A stretch of DNA of 64,000 nucleotides from Kibdelosporangium persicum (lineage in GTDB: Bacteria; Actinomycetota; Actinomycetes; Mycobacteriales; Pseudonocardiaceae). Shown here in pieces: positions 10,965 through 18,725 of the stretch (its first letter is position 1; each line of letters opens with the position of its first letter). The translations under genes and the position numbers were made by a program. Under the pieces are notes generated by a model. It did not search any database. It was not told where the DNA came from and saw only the letters and a program-made list of their open reading frames with translations. Where the stretch lies: positions 186,001 through 250,000 of the forward strand of contig NZ_JAAATY010000012.1 in NCBI RefSeq assembly GCF_013280595.1. Reading direction: 5' to 3'.

Positions 10965-11387
10965 TCACAACGCGGCGGAGCCGGACATCGGGACAAGGTC
11001 GTTGACGATGTAGGTCTTGATCCGCGGGCCTTGTCGCCCCGCGACGACGACCCACGTCTGGTCGGCGTCGAAGCCGAGCCACGCGCTCTGCGGATGCGGT
11101 GCGTTCCACACCGTTGCCTGCCAGTTCACCTGGACCCGCACGGTCGCCTCGTCGCCGTCGATGTCGGTGGTCACGGCGGTGACCGTGTGCGTCTCGTCGA
11201 AGAACCGGTGTGTCACCGCGCGGTACCACTCGCCGAAACCGGCGTGCCCGCGCGCGGTCGTCTCGGGGAAGCGCATTTCCAGCCCGTCGTCGACGACCAT
11301 GTGCTTCACGGCATCGAACTCGTCATGCCGGTCCAGTGCACGGTACCAGTCGTCCACCAGTTTCCTGATCGACTCTTCGGTGATCAC
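10965..11387 (-). CDS. SnoaL-like/NTF2-fold protein, first gene of operon
   Basis: A 140-residue NTF2-fold protein starting MITEESIRKLVDDWYRALDRHD. The W-Y-R-A-L-D-R-H-D helix followed by a GLEMRFP strand is usual for nuclear-transport-factor-2-like small enzymes. It is the promoter-proximal gene of the minus-strand set SnoaL, SnoaL, GMC oxidoreductase, VOC, and diverges from a third SnoaL-like gene across 158 bases. No signal peptide or membrane segment is present, so it is cytoplasmic. Function beyond the fold is unknown. Confidence 0.75.
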   Translation of the reverse strand: MITEESIRKLVDDWYRALDRHDEFDAVKHMVVDDGLEMRFPETTARGHAGFGEWYRAVTHRFFDETHTVTAVTTDIDGDEATVRVQVNWQATVWNAPHPQSAWLGFDADQTWVVVAGRQGPRIKTYIVNDLVPMSGSAAL

Positions 11388-11545
11388 GACAACTCCCTCG
11401 TACTACCGGGTCACCACTCCAACATCGGCCATTTCCCCGTGCGGGTCAACGTTCCGGGGCGCACTACGTCCGATCGGTGCCGCACCGGCCGGAAACGGTT
11501 GTCTACTGTCGGAAGCGACACCGATTCCAGCGGAGGGGACACACC

Positions 11546-11869
11546 ATGCGACTCCACCCGGTCTTCCAGCGGCAGATCGACTCCATCGTGCGCGGTGACC
11601 TGGACGCGCTGCTGGACAACTACGCGCCCGACGCGACCCTGGTCCGGTTCGACCTTGTGGCGCAGGGCATCGACGAGGTCAGGGAGATGATGCGCGGCTA
11701 CCTGACCACCAATCCGGAAGTGGTCGAACTGACCTCGTACGCCGAGGGCGGTGACACGATCTTCTACCGAGCCACCATGAAACTCAACGGACAGCCGCGG
11801 GACGCGTTCGGCACGCTGGTCCTGCGCGACGGCAAGATCTGGCGGCAGACCGCCGGTTTCGCCGCCTGA
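11546..11869 (+). CDS. Small SnoaL-like/NTF2-fold protein
   Basis: A 107-residue NTF2-fold protein starting MRLHPVFQRQIDSIVRGDLDAL. The ATG at 11546 is preceded by a strong GGAGGGG. The sequence shows the usual D-x-L-L-D-N-Y-A-x-D-A motif after the first helices and the terminal G-K-I-W-R-Q-T strand. It is transcribed away from the SnoaL/GMC/VOC operon, with a hairpin terminator directly after its stop. Likely a small-molecule isomerase, cyclase or binding protein; unassigned. Confidence 0.75.
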   Translation: MRLHPVFQRQIDSIVRGDLDALLDNYAPDATLVRFDLVAQGIDEVREMMRGYLTTNPEVVELTSYAEGGDTIFYRATMKLNGQPRDAFGTLVLRDGKIWRQTAGFAA

Positions 11870-11873
11870 CACC

Positions 11874-11921
11874 GGACGGTCCAGGGGAACGGGGGGAGAC
11901 TGCCGTTCCCCCGGACCGTCC
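11874..11921. terminator. Hairpin between convergent genes
   Basis: Inverted repeat GGACGGTCC-A-GGGGAACGG, a 10-base loop, then CCGTTCCCC-C-GGACCGTCC: two 9-bp stems joined by an A/C mismatch. It starts 4 bases after the SnoaL-like stop and ends 9 bases before the EamA stop, as expected for a bidirectional terminator. Confidence 0.75.
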
Positions 11922-11930
11922 GCGAGGCGG

Positions 11931-12830
11931 CTACCGGGCCGTCACCTTCCCCGCGCGCCGGGCCTCGGAGGGGACCGCGCCAAGTCTGTTCTCGGCGACA
12001 GCGAGGCCCAGCAGGACGATGACGGCACCGGCAGCCATGCTCCAGGTGATGGATTCCGAAAGGGTGATCACCCCGATCACCACCGCGGCGACCGGCACCA
12101 GGTAGTTCACCGCGGACGCCGTGGTGGCGCCGAAATCCCGGATCAGCCGGAAGTACAGCACATACCCCGCCCCCGTGGCCACGGCCCCGAGCAGCAGGAT
12201 GCTCACGAGGACCGGCCAGGTGAACGTGGGCTCGCGCCATTCGAACACAGGTGTGACGGCAGCCTGCAGGGCGGCTGCCGCCAACACCTGTGCGGCCGCA
12301 AGGGCGAGGGGAACGATGTCCAGACCGGACAGTACCTTGCAGACGTAGACCGCTTGCGCGGCATAGCATGCGGCCGCACCGAGGACGGCCAGTTGCCCGC
12401 CGAGCGAACCCGGCGCGCTCCCCCACGGCGAGACGACCAGAACCACACCGGCGAACCCGATGAGCAGACCGGTGGTCTTCCGCCAGGTCGCCCGCTCCCC
12501 GGGTAGCGTCGTGGTGGCGAACGCCAAGGTGATCAACGGCATCGCGCCGATGAGCACACCGGCCATTCCCGCGCTCGTGTGCTGCTGGCCCCAAGCCAGG
12601 AGCAGGAACGGTGCCACCAGGCCGAGCACCGCCGCCATGGCGATGTGCCCCCACACTCGGCCGAACGCGGGCAGCCTGATCCCGCGCAGCCGCACGATCG
12701 CCAGCAACACCACGGCACCGAGCACCAGACGTGCCAGCACGAGCTGGCTCGGGGTCAGCCCGGTCAACGAGATGGTGATGAACGTGTGGCTACCGCCCCA
12801 GATCAGCCCGAGCAGCAGGAACAGCACCAT
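11931..12830 (-). CDS. EamA/DMT-family transporter
   Basis: A 299-residue integral membrane protein with ten predicted helices in two EamA repeats. It starts MVLFLLLGLIWGGSHTF (first repeat about 1-130, second about 145-280) and ends in a short basic cytoplasmic tail. Members export amino acids and small metabolites. Its ATG comes one base after the stop of the TrpB-like gene, so the two form a tight pair. An efflux role for an amino acid or for the tryptophan-related product of the cluster fits this context (inference). Confidence 0.85.
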   Translation of the reverse strand: MVLFLLLGLIWGGSHTFITISLTGLTPSQLVLARLVLGAVVLLAIVRLRGIRLPAFGRVWGHIAMAAVLGLVAPFLLLAWGQQHTSAGMAGVLIGAMPLITLAFATTTLPGERATWRKTTGLLIGFAGVVLVVSPWGSAPGSLGGQLAVLGAAACYAAQAVYVCKVLSGLDIVPLALAAAQVLAAAALQAAVTPVFEWREPTFTWPVLVSILLLGAVATGAGYVLYFRLIRDFGATTASAVNYLVPVAAVVIGVITLSESITWSMAAGAVIVLLGLAVAENRLGAVPSEARRAGKVTAR

Positions 12831-12831
12831 G

Positions 12832-14196
12832 TCAGACCGTCGCCGGCTGCGGGATGCTGGCCAGGCCGTTGGCCAGTGCCTCGTCGGTCAGGGTGTCGTC
12901 ACGCAGCCGCCCGGCGAAGTACTGCTCGTACGCCGCCATGTCGAAGTTGCCGTGCCCGGACAGTCCGAAGAGGATCGTCCTGCCGACGCCCTCGTCCCGG
13001 CAGCGCAGGGCTTCGTCGACCGCGGCACGGACGGCGTGCGTCGATTCCGGCGCGGGCACGATGCCTTCCGAGCGAGCGAAGATCACACCGGCCTGGAAGC
13101 ACGCGGTCTGCCGCAACGCGACCGCCTCCATGTATCCGTCCTCAACTGCACGGCTGACCAGAGGCGCGATGTTGTGCGCGCGCAGACCGCCCGCGTGCAC
13201 GGCCGGCGGCACGAACCGGTGGCCGAGCGTGTGCGTCCGGAACAGCGGCGTGAGTTGACGTGTGTCCGCGTAGTCGTAGGCGATCCGGCCCTTGGTGAGC
13301 GTCGGGCACGCCACCGGCTCAGCCGCGATCAGCCGGACGTCCTTGCCGCCGCGCAGCTTCTCCCGCAGGAACGGGAACGACAGTCCGGCCAGGTTGCTGC
13401 CACCGCCCGCGCACCCGATCACGATGTCCGGGTAGTCGTCGGCGAGCGCCATCTGCTGGATGGCCTCCTGGCCGATGACCGTCTGATGTGCACAGACATG
13501 GTTGAGCGAACTGCCGCGGGCGTATCCGCTCTTGCCGTCGGCGAACACCGCCTGCAGGGCTTCGGACTTCGCGACGCCGAGGCTGCCGGGGTGGTCCGGG
13601 TTCTCCGCGAGGACCGCGCGGCCCGCGGCGGTCTCCGTGCTGGGGCTCGGCGTGCAGTTCGTGCCGAACGTCTCCATCAGCGAACGCCGGTACGGCTTCT
13701 GCTGGTAGCTCACCTTGACCATGTAGACCTTGGCGGACATGTCGAACAACGCGGCCGCGAACGCGATCGCGCTGCCCCACTGCCCGGCGCCGGTCTCCAC
13801 GACCAGCCGCTGGCGGCCGGCGAGCTTGTTGTAGTACACCTGCGGCACGGCCGAGTTCGGTTTGAAGCTGCCGGTCGGCGCGACGCCCTCGTACTTGTAG
13901 TAGATCTTCGCCGGGGTGCCCAGCGCCTGCTCCAGCCTGCGTGCCCGGAACATCGGTGTCGGCCGCCACTGCCGGTAGATCTCCCGTACCGGTTCGGGGA
14001 TCGCGAACTCCGCCTCGGTGCTTAACTCCTGGTCGGCTAAGGGTTCGGGCATCGTGCGCGCGAGATCGTCGCGGCCGAGCGGTGTCGCGGTGGCCGGGTC
14101 GAGGATCGGCGCGATCTCCGGCAGGTCCGCGGCCAGGTTGTACCAGGTCCAGGGAATGTCGTCCTCGCCGAGCTGGAACTTGATCTGCTCACCCAT
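12832..14196 (-). CDS. TrpB2-like PLP enzyme (tryptophan synthase beta-like)
   Basis: A 454-residue fold-type II PLP enzyme of the long TrpB2 group, starting MGEQIKFQLGEDDIPW. The substrate region matches (WRPTPMFRARRLEQAL, YYKYEGVAPTGS). The PLP-lysine motif reads GSFKPNSA, whereas tryptophan synthase beta chains have His before the Lys (GSHK). The phosphate-binding loop CAGGGSNLAG and the C-terminal LSGHGNFD are present. TrpB2 enzymes usually make tryptophan from free indole and Ser without TrpA. The window also has a canonical trpB, so this copy may salvage indole or condense a modified indole or a different amino acid. It diverges from the adenylation-enzyme operon and carries an ACTT-N4-type half-conserved site in its upstream region. 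Confidence 0.85.
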   Translation of the reverse strand: MGEQIKFQLGEDDIPWTWYNLAADLPEIAPILDPATATPLGRDDLARTMPEPLADQELSTEAEFAIPEPVREIYRQWRPTPMFRARRLEQALGTPAKIYYKYEGVAPTGSFKPNSAVPQVYYNKLAGRQRLVVETGAGQWGSAIAFAAALFDMSAKVYMVKVSYQQKPYRRSLMETFGTNCTPSPSTETAAGRAVLAENPDHPGSLGVAKSEALQAVFADGKSGYARGSSLNHVCAHQTVIGQEAIQQMALADDYPDIVIGCAGGGSNLAGLSFPFLREKLRGGKDVRLIAAEPVACPTLTKGRIAYDYADTRQLTPLFRTHTLGHRFVPPAVHAGGLRAHNIAPLVSRAVEDGYMEAVALRQTACFQAGVIFARSEGIVPAPESTHAVRAAVDEALRCRDEGVGRTILFGLSGHGNFDMAAYEQYFAGRLRDDTLTDEALANGLASIPQPATV

Positions 14197-14540
14197 GTGC
14201 TTCTCCCGCCATCAGCTTCGTAGACATGGCCCCGGGGACACCAGTGAACTCACGGGACTCGGCAGCGGCAATGCGGAAAACTCAGATCGCGCTCACTTGA
14301 CCAACTCGTCCGGACAGCGCGGATCGCGCTCTTACACCGCACTGGTTCCGGCCACAAGTCCTTGCCGTCAACCGTGTTCACACTCCGTCAACTCGAAGAC
14401 GACTGGTTGTGATCCACGCCACAGTCGCGAATACTGCGAGACGCGAGTGGTTTGTACATCGCATCAGCGCCACCTCGCAGCAGGACAGGGATTTCCCTTA
14501 CGGCTCAGCGGGTTGGCAGGGACCGCAGCAGGAGCAGACC
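14197..14540. other. Divergent intergenic region between the TrpB2-like gene and the carrier-protein operon
   Basis: 344 bases without a supportable gene. It must hold promoters for both directions. Visible structure: a near copy (ACTTGACCAACT, 14295-14306) of the cluster palindrome, and the octamer CCGTCAAC repeated in direct orientation at 14365-14372 and 14385-14392 with TGTTCACAC between. A direct repeat of this type could be a SARP binding site, but the 20-base period is not the 11/22-base period usual for SARPs. GGAG lies just before the ATG at 14541. No clear -35/-10 pair was found. Confidence 0.6.
14295..14306. promoter_or_regulatory. Near copy of the cluster palindrome ACTT-N4-AAGT
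   Basis: ACTTGACCAACT. It differs at one base from the perfect copy ACTTGACCAAGT at 43996-44007 and lies about 98 bases upstream of the TrpB2-like start and 235 bases upstream of the adenylation-enzyme start. Confidence 0.45.
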
Positions 14541-15998
14541 ATGCCTTCTCCCCAATTCCTGGACCGTTTCGCCACCTGGGTCGCGGACCGCCCGGACACT
14601 CCCGCCATCCGGTGGCGGGAGGCCACCATAACGTATCGCGATCTTGACGCGTTGGCCAATGCCGCCGCTCGGGAACTCGTTTCGGCCGGTCTTCGCGGCG
14701 ACGACCGGGTCGGGGTGTCCGCGGGCAAGTCACCGGAACTGGTGGCCCTGCTGATCGCGTTGTGGCGAGCCGGGCACACGGTCATGTTGCCGTCCCACGA
14801 TCTCGGCAGCGCGGCGCTTCGCATGCTGGCCAAGGCCGCCGGAGTGACCAGGCTCGTCACTCCCAGCCCGGTCCTCAGCGAGACGACCGAGCCGGTGGGG
14901 GTCCATCACGTGCCATCGGCCGGCGACTCGCTGCTGATCCTCACCACCTCCGGATCGACGGGCGTGCCGAAGCTCGTTCCGTTGTCTCCCAAAGGCGTTG
15001 ACAACTTCATGTGCTGGGCGGCCGGCACGTTCGACATCCGGCCCGGCGCACAGGTGCTGTCGTGCGCACCGCTCAACTTCGACCTGTCACTGCTGGACGT
15101 CTGGACCACGCTGGCCAGCGGCGCCACGACGACCCTCGTCGACCCGCGCTTCGCGACCGACGGCAGCTACCTCGCGCACACCCTCGACACCGAGAAGATC
15201 ACCATGGTGCAGGCCGTGCCGATGGTCTACCGGCTGCTGGCGGACCTCAGCATCGGCCCGATCCGGTTTCCCAGCGTGCGGCACCTGGTGCTGACCGGGG
15301 ACGCGACACCGCCGAAACTCCTGCCCGAGTTGGTCCGGATGTTCCCCAGAGCCCGTCGTTACAACGTGTACGGCTGTACCGAGACCAACGACTCGACCAT
15401 GTACGAGATCATCGACACGACCGAACGGAAGCTGCCGATCGGTTCCCCGTTGCCCGGCGTGCACACGCAGGTGATCAGCTGTGACGGTGACGTCGTCGAA
15501 GGATCGGGTTCCGGCGAGCTCTGGGTTTCCACGCCGTTCCAGGCCAACGGGTATCTCGATCCGATCGCCACCCGCGAACGGTTCGTGCGTGACCCCGCCG
15601 ACGGCAACACAGTGTTCTACCGGACGGGCGATGTGGTGTACCGCGACGACGATGGCGTGTTCACGCTCGAGGGCCGGACCGACTTCCACGTGAAGGTCCG
15701 TGGAGCCCGTACCAACATGGCCGAGGTCGAACACGTCATCCAGCGCCACCCGGACGTACGGGAGGTCGCGGTGGTGGCCGTGCCGGACGAACTGGCCGGC
15801 AACGTGCTGCACGCGGTGGTGTGCCGCCGCGAAGGCTCCTCGCTCAACAGCCTCAAGCTGCGCGAGGTCTGCAGGGAAGGCCTTGCCAGAACGGCGATTC
15901 CGACCACGATCACGATCGTCGAGGAGGCGCTGCCCAAGACGTCGACCGGCAAGGTCGACCGGAAAGCCGTCCTGAGCCGTTACACAGAAAGGATCTGA
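14541..15998 (+). CDS. Stand-alone amino-acid adenylation enzyme (AMP-dependent synthetase)
   Basis: A 485-residue free adenylation domain of NRPS type. Core motifs: ILTTSGSTGVPK (A3), FDLSLLDVW (A4), YNVYGCTETND (A5), YRTGD (A7), GRTDFHVKVRGARTN (A8) and PKTSTGKVDRK with the catalytic Lys (A10). The A4 Asp that binds the alpha-amino group is kept, so an alpha-amino acid is the likely substrate. By manual alignment the pocket begins D-L-L, as in prolyl-activating enzymes of pyrrole pathways, but the later positions do not clearly agree, so the substrate is open. The ATG at 14541 has GGAG 7 bases upstream. The PCP gene begins 2 bases after its stop; it opens a five-gene run PCP, EctC-like, dehydrogenase, transglutaminase-like. 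Confidence 0.9.
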   Translation: MPSPQFLDRFATWVADRPDTPAIRWREATITYRDLDALANAAARELVSAGLRGDDRVGVSAGKSPELVALLIALWRAGHTVMLPSHDLGSAALRMLAKAAGVTRLVTPSPVLSETTEPVGVHHVPSAGDSLLILTTSGSTGVPKLVPLSPKGVDNFMCWAAGTFDIRPGAQVLSCAPLNFDLSLLDVWTTLASGATTTLVDPRFATDGSYLAHTLDTEKITMVQAVPMVYRLLADLSIGPIRFPSVRHLVLTGDATPPKLLPELVRMFPRARRYNVYGCTETNDSTMYEIIDTTERKLPIGSPLPGVHTQVISCDGDVVEGSGSGELWVSTPFQANGYLDPIATRERFVRDPADGNTVFYRTGDVVYRDDDGVFTLEGRTDFHVKVRGARTNMAEVEHVIQRHPDVREVAVVAVPDELAGNVLHAVVCRREGSSLNSLKLREVCREGLARTAIPTTITIVEEALPKTSTGKVDRKAVLSRYTERI

Positions 15999-15999
15999 C

Positions 16000-16254
16000 A
16001 TGCCCCGCTCCGACGAGATCAAAGCATGGATCGTCCGCAACTTCGCCCCCGACGTCGACCCGGCTGACCTGCCGGACGACTACGACCTGCTCGCCAGCGG
16101 GCTGATCAGCAGCCTGAGCCTGGTCCGTCTGGTCAGCGGCCTGGCCGCGGAGTTCGATGTGGACATCGACGCCGCCGACCTCCGCCCCGAGTACTTCCGT
16201 TCGGTCACCTCGATCACCGAGTTCGTCGGCGCCGCGCTCCAGCCGCAGGCCTGA
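16000..16254 (+). CDS. Free peptidyl/acyl carrier protein
   Basis: An 84-residue carrier protein. Helix II begins at the phosphopantetheine site LLASGLISSLSLVRLVSGL. Ser38 is the modified residue by alignment, and the nearly invariant Asp just before it is Ser37 here. The rest (DDYDLL, TSITEFVGAAL) is typical of discrete carrier proteins beside free A-domains. It starts one base after the stop of the adenylation gene, which should be its loading enzyme. The tethered amino acid is then available to the downstream dehydrogenase, cupin and transglutaminase-like protein. No phosphopantetheinyl transferase gene is in the window. Confidence 0.85.
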   Translation: MPRSDEIKAWIVRNFAPDVDPADLPDDYDLLASGLISSLSLVRLVSGLAAEFDVDIDAADLRPEYFRSVTSITEFVGAALQPQA

Positions 16255-16321
16255 TCTGACTCTCCTTTCCCGTTTTCCGAATTCCTCAGTGGATATCGCA
16301 CGCCCAAAAGGGAGTACCAGC

Positions 16322-16696
16322 ATGTTCATTCGCAGCAGAGAAACCGTCAACGTCGTCGACTGGGGCAACGGCGACAGCTACCGCCTGCTCGTCGCCGCCG
16401 ACGGACTGGGATTCACCGTGTGCCACACCGTGGTCCGTGCCGGAACCAGCTCGAAACTCCAGTACAGCAAGCACTTAGAGGCCTGTTACTGCATTTCCGG
16501 GAAGGGCGAGGTGGTCACCGGCGACGGCGTCACGCACACGATCGAACCGGGGATCTTATACGCGCTCGACCAGCACGACCCGCACACCCTGATCGCCGCG
16601 CCCTCCGAGGACATGCACCTGATCAGCGTGTTCAACCCGCCGCTGACCGGCCACGAACGGCACTCGCTCTGCCCGGACGGCTATTCCTGCTACTGA
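16322..16696 (+). CDS. Ectoine synthase-like cupin (EctC family), without ectA/ectB
   Basis: A 124-residue cupin that aligns end to end with ectoine synthase. The three iron ligands known for EctC are at the expected places: Glu53 (HLEACYCISG), Tyr80 (ILYALDQHD) and His88 (DPHTLIA). The C-terminal VFNPPLTGHE block is present. EctC closes N-gamma-acetyl-2,4-diaminobutyrate to a cyclic amidine with loss of water. No acetyltransferase (EctA) or aminotransferase (EctB) is nearby, and the gene sits between a carrier protein and a carrier-type dehydrogenase. It may therefore build a tetrahydropyrimidine or related ring in a natural product (inference). The ATG at 16322 has GGGAG upstream. Solitary EctC proteins are known, but I do not know one inside such a module. 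Confidence 0.85.
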   Translation: MFIRSRETVNVVDWGNGDSYRLLVAADGLGFTVCHTVVRAGTSSKLQYSKHLEACYCISGKGEVVTGDGVTHTIEPGILYALDQHDPHTLIAAPSEDMHLISVFNPPLTGHERHSLCPDGYSCY

Positions 16697-16763
16697 CCAC
16701 ACCCCAGAGCTGGGAGGTGGTTGACCGGCAGTCGCCACCTCCCAGCCGCGAAAGGACTCAGGA

Positions 16764-17918
16764 ATGCCCGCACCCGCCGCGGAATGGTACGCACGGATGT
16801 CCGAGCTCGGGGACAAGCTCGGAACCACGGTGACCGAAGAGGACCGGACCGCCGAGTTCTCCTTCGGGAAATGGAACCTGATCGCCGAGACCGGACTGTT
16901 CGGCCTGCCGTTCGCCCAGGACCGCAGGCGGTCGGACGAGACGCTGCCGCAGATCACCGCGGCGCTGGAAGGTCTCGGCCACGGCAGCGACGACGCCAGC
17001 CTGGGGTTCAGCGTGGCCACCCAGCTGGCCAGCTGCGCGGTCCCGCTGGCACGGTTCGGCTCGCCCGCCCTGCGGGAACGCTATGAGCACGCGGTCAGCG
17101 CCGGACGGCTCATCGGCGCACACGCCATCACCGAACCGGAGGCAGGGTCGGACGCGCTGGCGATGTCCACCTGTGCCGCGTTCACCGGGGACGACTATGT
17201 CCTCAACGGACACAAAGCCTTCATCTCCAACGGCCCGATCGCCGACCTGATCGTGGTCTACGCACTGACCGGCGTGCCCGGCACGTTCACCGGCCTGACC
17301 GCGTTCATCGTCCCCCGGGACACCGACGGGCTGACCCTGAGCGAACCGCTGGACAAGATGGGCCTGCGGTGTTCGCCACTGGGGACCGCGGACCTGGTCG
17401 GCGTCCGCGTTCCGGCCGATCACGTGGTCGGTCAGGTCGGCGGCGGTTCCTGGCTGCTGTCGCACGTCATGGCGCGCGAGATCCTGTTCATCGCCGCGGG
17501 CCAGGTCGGTCAGATGCAGCGGCGGCTGGACGCCTGCACCGGGCGTGCCCGTGGCCGGGTCCAGTTCGGACAGCCGATCGGCGCGTTCCAGGCCGTCTCG
17601 CACAAGATCGTCGACATGCGGATCAGCGTGGAGACCGCCCGTTACTGGTTGTACGACACGACAACCAGGATGGTCGCCGGTGAGGACGTCACCGCACGGG
17701 TGGCGATGACCAAGATCGTGGTCAGTGAGGCGAACGTGGCCACCGCCCGGACCGCCGTGCAGGTGTTCGGTGGCGCGGGTTACCTGTCCGAGACGGGCAT
17801 CGAACGCGGCCTGCGGGACGCCATCGCCGGGACCATCTACTCCGGCACGTCGGAGATCCAGCGCAACAAGGTCGCCGCGGTCATGGGACTCGGCGAGAAC
17901 GGAGGGCAGTCGTGGTGA
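16764..17918 (+). CDS. Acyl-CoA-dehydrogenase-like flavoprotein, probably acting on aminoacyl-PCP
   Basis: A 384-residue acyl-CoA dehydrogenase-fold flavoenzyme. It has HAITEPEAGSDALAM (FAD/substrate loop), GHKAFISNGPIAD, RVQFGQPIGAFQAVSHKI, QVFGGAGYLSE and the C-terminal IYSGTSEIQRNKVA. Beside a free A-domain and PCP this is the arrangement that makes pyrrole-2-carboxyl-PCP from prolyl-PCP, so alpha,beta-oxidation of a carrier-bound amino acid is the best guess. An acyl-CoA substrate remains possible. Its stop overlaps the transglutaminase-like start, so the two proteins are made together. Confidence 0.85.
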   Translation: MPAPAAEWYARMSELGDKLGTTVTEEDRTAEFSFGKWNLIAETGLFGLPFAQDRRRSDETLPQITAALEGLGHGSDDASLGFSVATQLASCAVPLARFGSPALRERYEHAVSAGRLIGAHAITEPEAGSDALAMSTCAAFTGDDYVLNGHKAFISNGPIADLIVVYALTGVPGTFTGLTAFIVPRDTDGLTLSEPLDKMGLRCSPLGTADLVGVRVPADHVVGQVGGGSWLLSHVMAREILFIAAGQVGQMQRRLDACTGRARGRVQFGQPIGAFQAVSHKIVDMRISVETARYWLYDTTTRMVAGEDVTARVAMTKIVVSEANVATARTAVQVFGGAGYLSETGIERGLRDAIAGTIYSGTSEIQRNKVAAVMGLGENGGQSW

Positions 17919-18559
17919 TCGGGCCGACCGAGTTCCTGGACTACGAACACGAACGAGTACGTGCCTTCGTCGGCAAGGCGATCGGCGATGCCACGACACC
18001 CAAAGATTGTGCTGTACGGCTGTTCTACGCCGTCCGCGACGGCCTCGACTACGAGGTGAGCGGTCAGGATCTGTCCAGGGAAGGCCTACGCGCGAGTTCG
18101 ATCGTCGCTCGTGGACAGGGATTCTGCGTGCACAAGTCCATTCTCTACGCCGCCGCGGTGCGCTCGGTCGGCATCCCGAGCCGGCTCGTGGTCAGTGAAG
18201 TCCGCAACCACCTGGCGTCCCCCGCTCTCAAGGCACTGGTCGGCGGCGACACCTTCGTGCACTGGCTCACCGCGATCCGGCTCGACGGACGCTGGCTGCA
18301 CGTCACACCGGTGTTCAACAAGGTGCTGTGCCGGCTGTACCGGATGGAGCCGTTGGAGTTCGACGGCGAGTCGGACGCGCGGCTGCACCCGTTCACCGAC
18401 GGCGAGCGAATGGAGTTCCTCACCGAGCACGGTCGCTTTGACGACGTGGACTATGACAGACTGATGGGGCTCATGCGGACCCGCCACCCGGGTATGTTCG
18501 CCAACGGCACGGTGGTGCCGGACTCCGGGTCACTCGCGGCGCAGGCCACCTCGGTGTGA
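17912..18559 (+). CDS. Transglutaminase-like protein, candidate amide-forming acyltransferase
   Basis: A 215-residue papain-fold transglutaminase-like protein. The nucleophile Cys72 is in ARGQGFCVHKS, followed by the usual small-residue helix and IPSRLVV strand, and His117 is in TFVHWLTAI. The position of the third triad residue (GRWLHVTPVFN) carries Thr132 where the family has Asp. Transglutaminase-like enzymes such as AdmF in andrimid synthesis move acyl groups from a carrier protein to an amine. The context here, with a PCP four genes upstream and a decarboxylase fusion directly downstream, fits that role (inference). It starts at the GTG at 17912 (GGAGGG upstream) and overlaps the dehydrogenase stop by 7 bases. 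Proteolysis or a non-catalytic role is the alternative. Confidence 0.78.
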   Translation: MVIGPTEFLDYEHERVRAFVGKAIGDATTPKDCAVRLFYAVRDGLDYEVSGQDLSREGLRASSIVARGQGFCVHKSILYAAAVRSVGIPSRLVVSEVRNHLASPALKALVGGDTFVHWLTAIRLDGRWLHVTPVFNKVLCRLYRMEPLEFDGESDARLHPFTDGERMEFLTEHGRFDDVDYDRLMGLMRTRHPGMFANGTVVPDSGSLAAQATSV

Positions 18560-18725
18560 GAGAGCAGGACGAGAGATCGGCGAGAGTTTCCGGGAATAAC
18601 TTTCTTGTCAGGCACTGAAAAGCCAAGCACCACCAGTGCCCGCAGCACAGTTCCTGGCAAGAAATCCTGATTCGTCGAGAGTCTCCCACGCGATCGGTCA
18701 CGGCGCGATTGGGGAGGAGGCGTAA

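Noticed and set aside
16322-16696. A standard ectoine operon
   Set aside because: ectA, ectB, ectD and ask are absent; neighbours are a carrier protein and a carrier-type dehydrogenase.
14541-17918. Firm call of a prolyl-to-pyrrole-2-carboxylate pathway
   Set aside because: A-PCP-dehydrogenase order fits, and the pocket begins D-L-L, but the other pocket positions from my manual alignment do not clearly match proline enzymes and an EctC gene is inserted. Kept only as one option.
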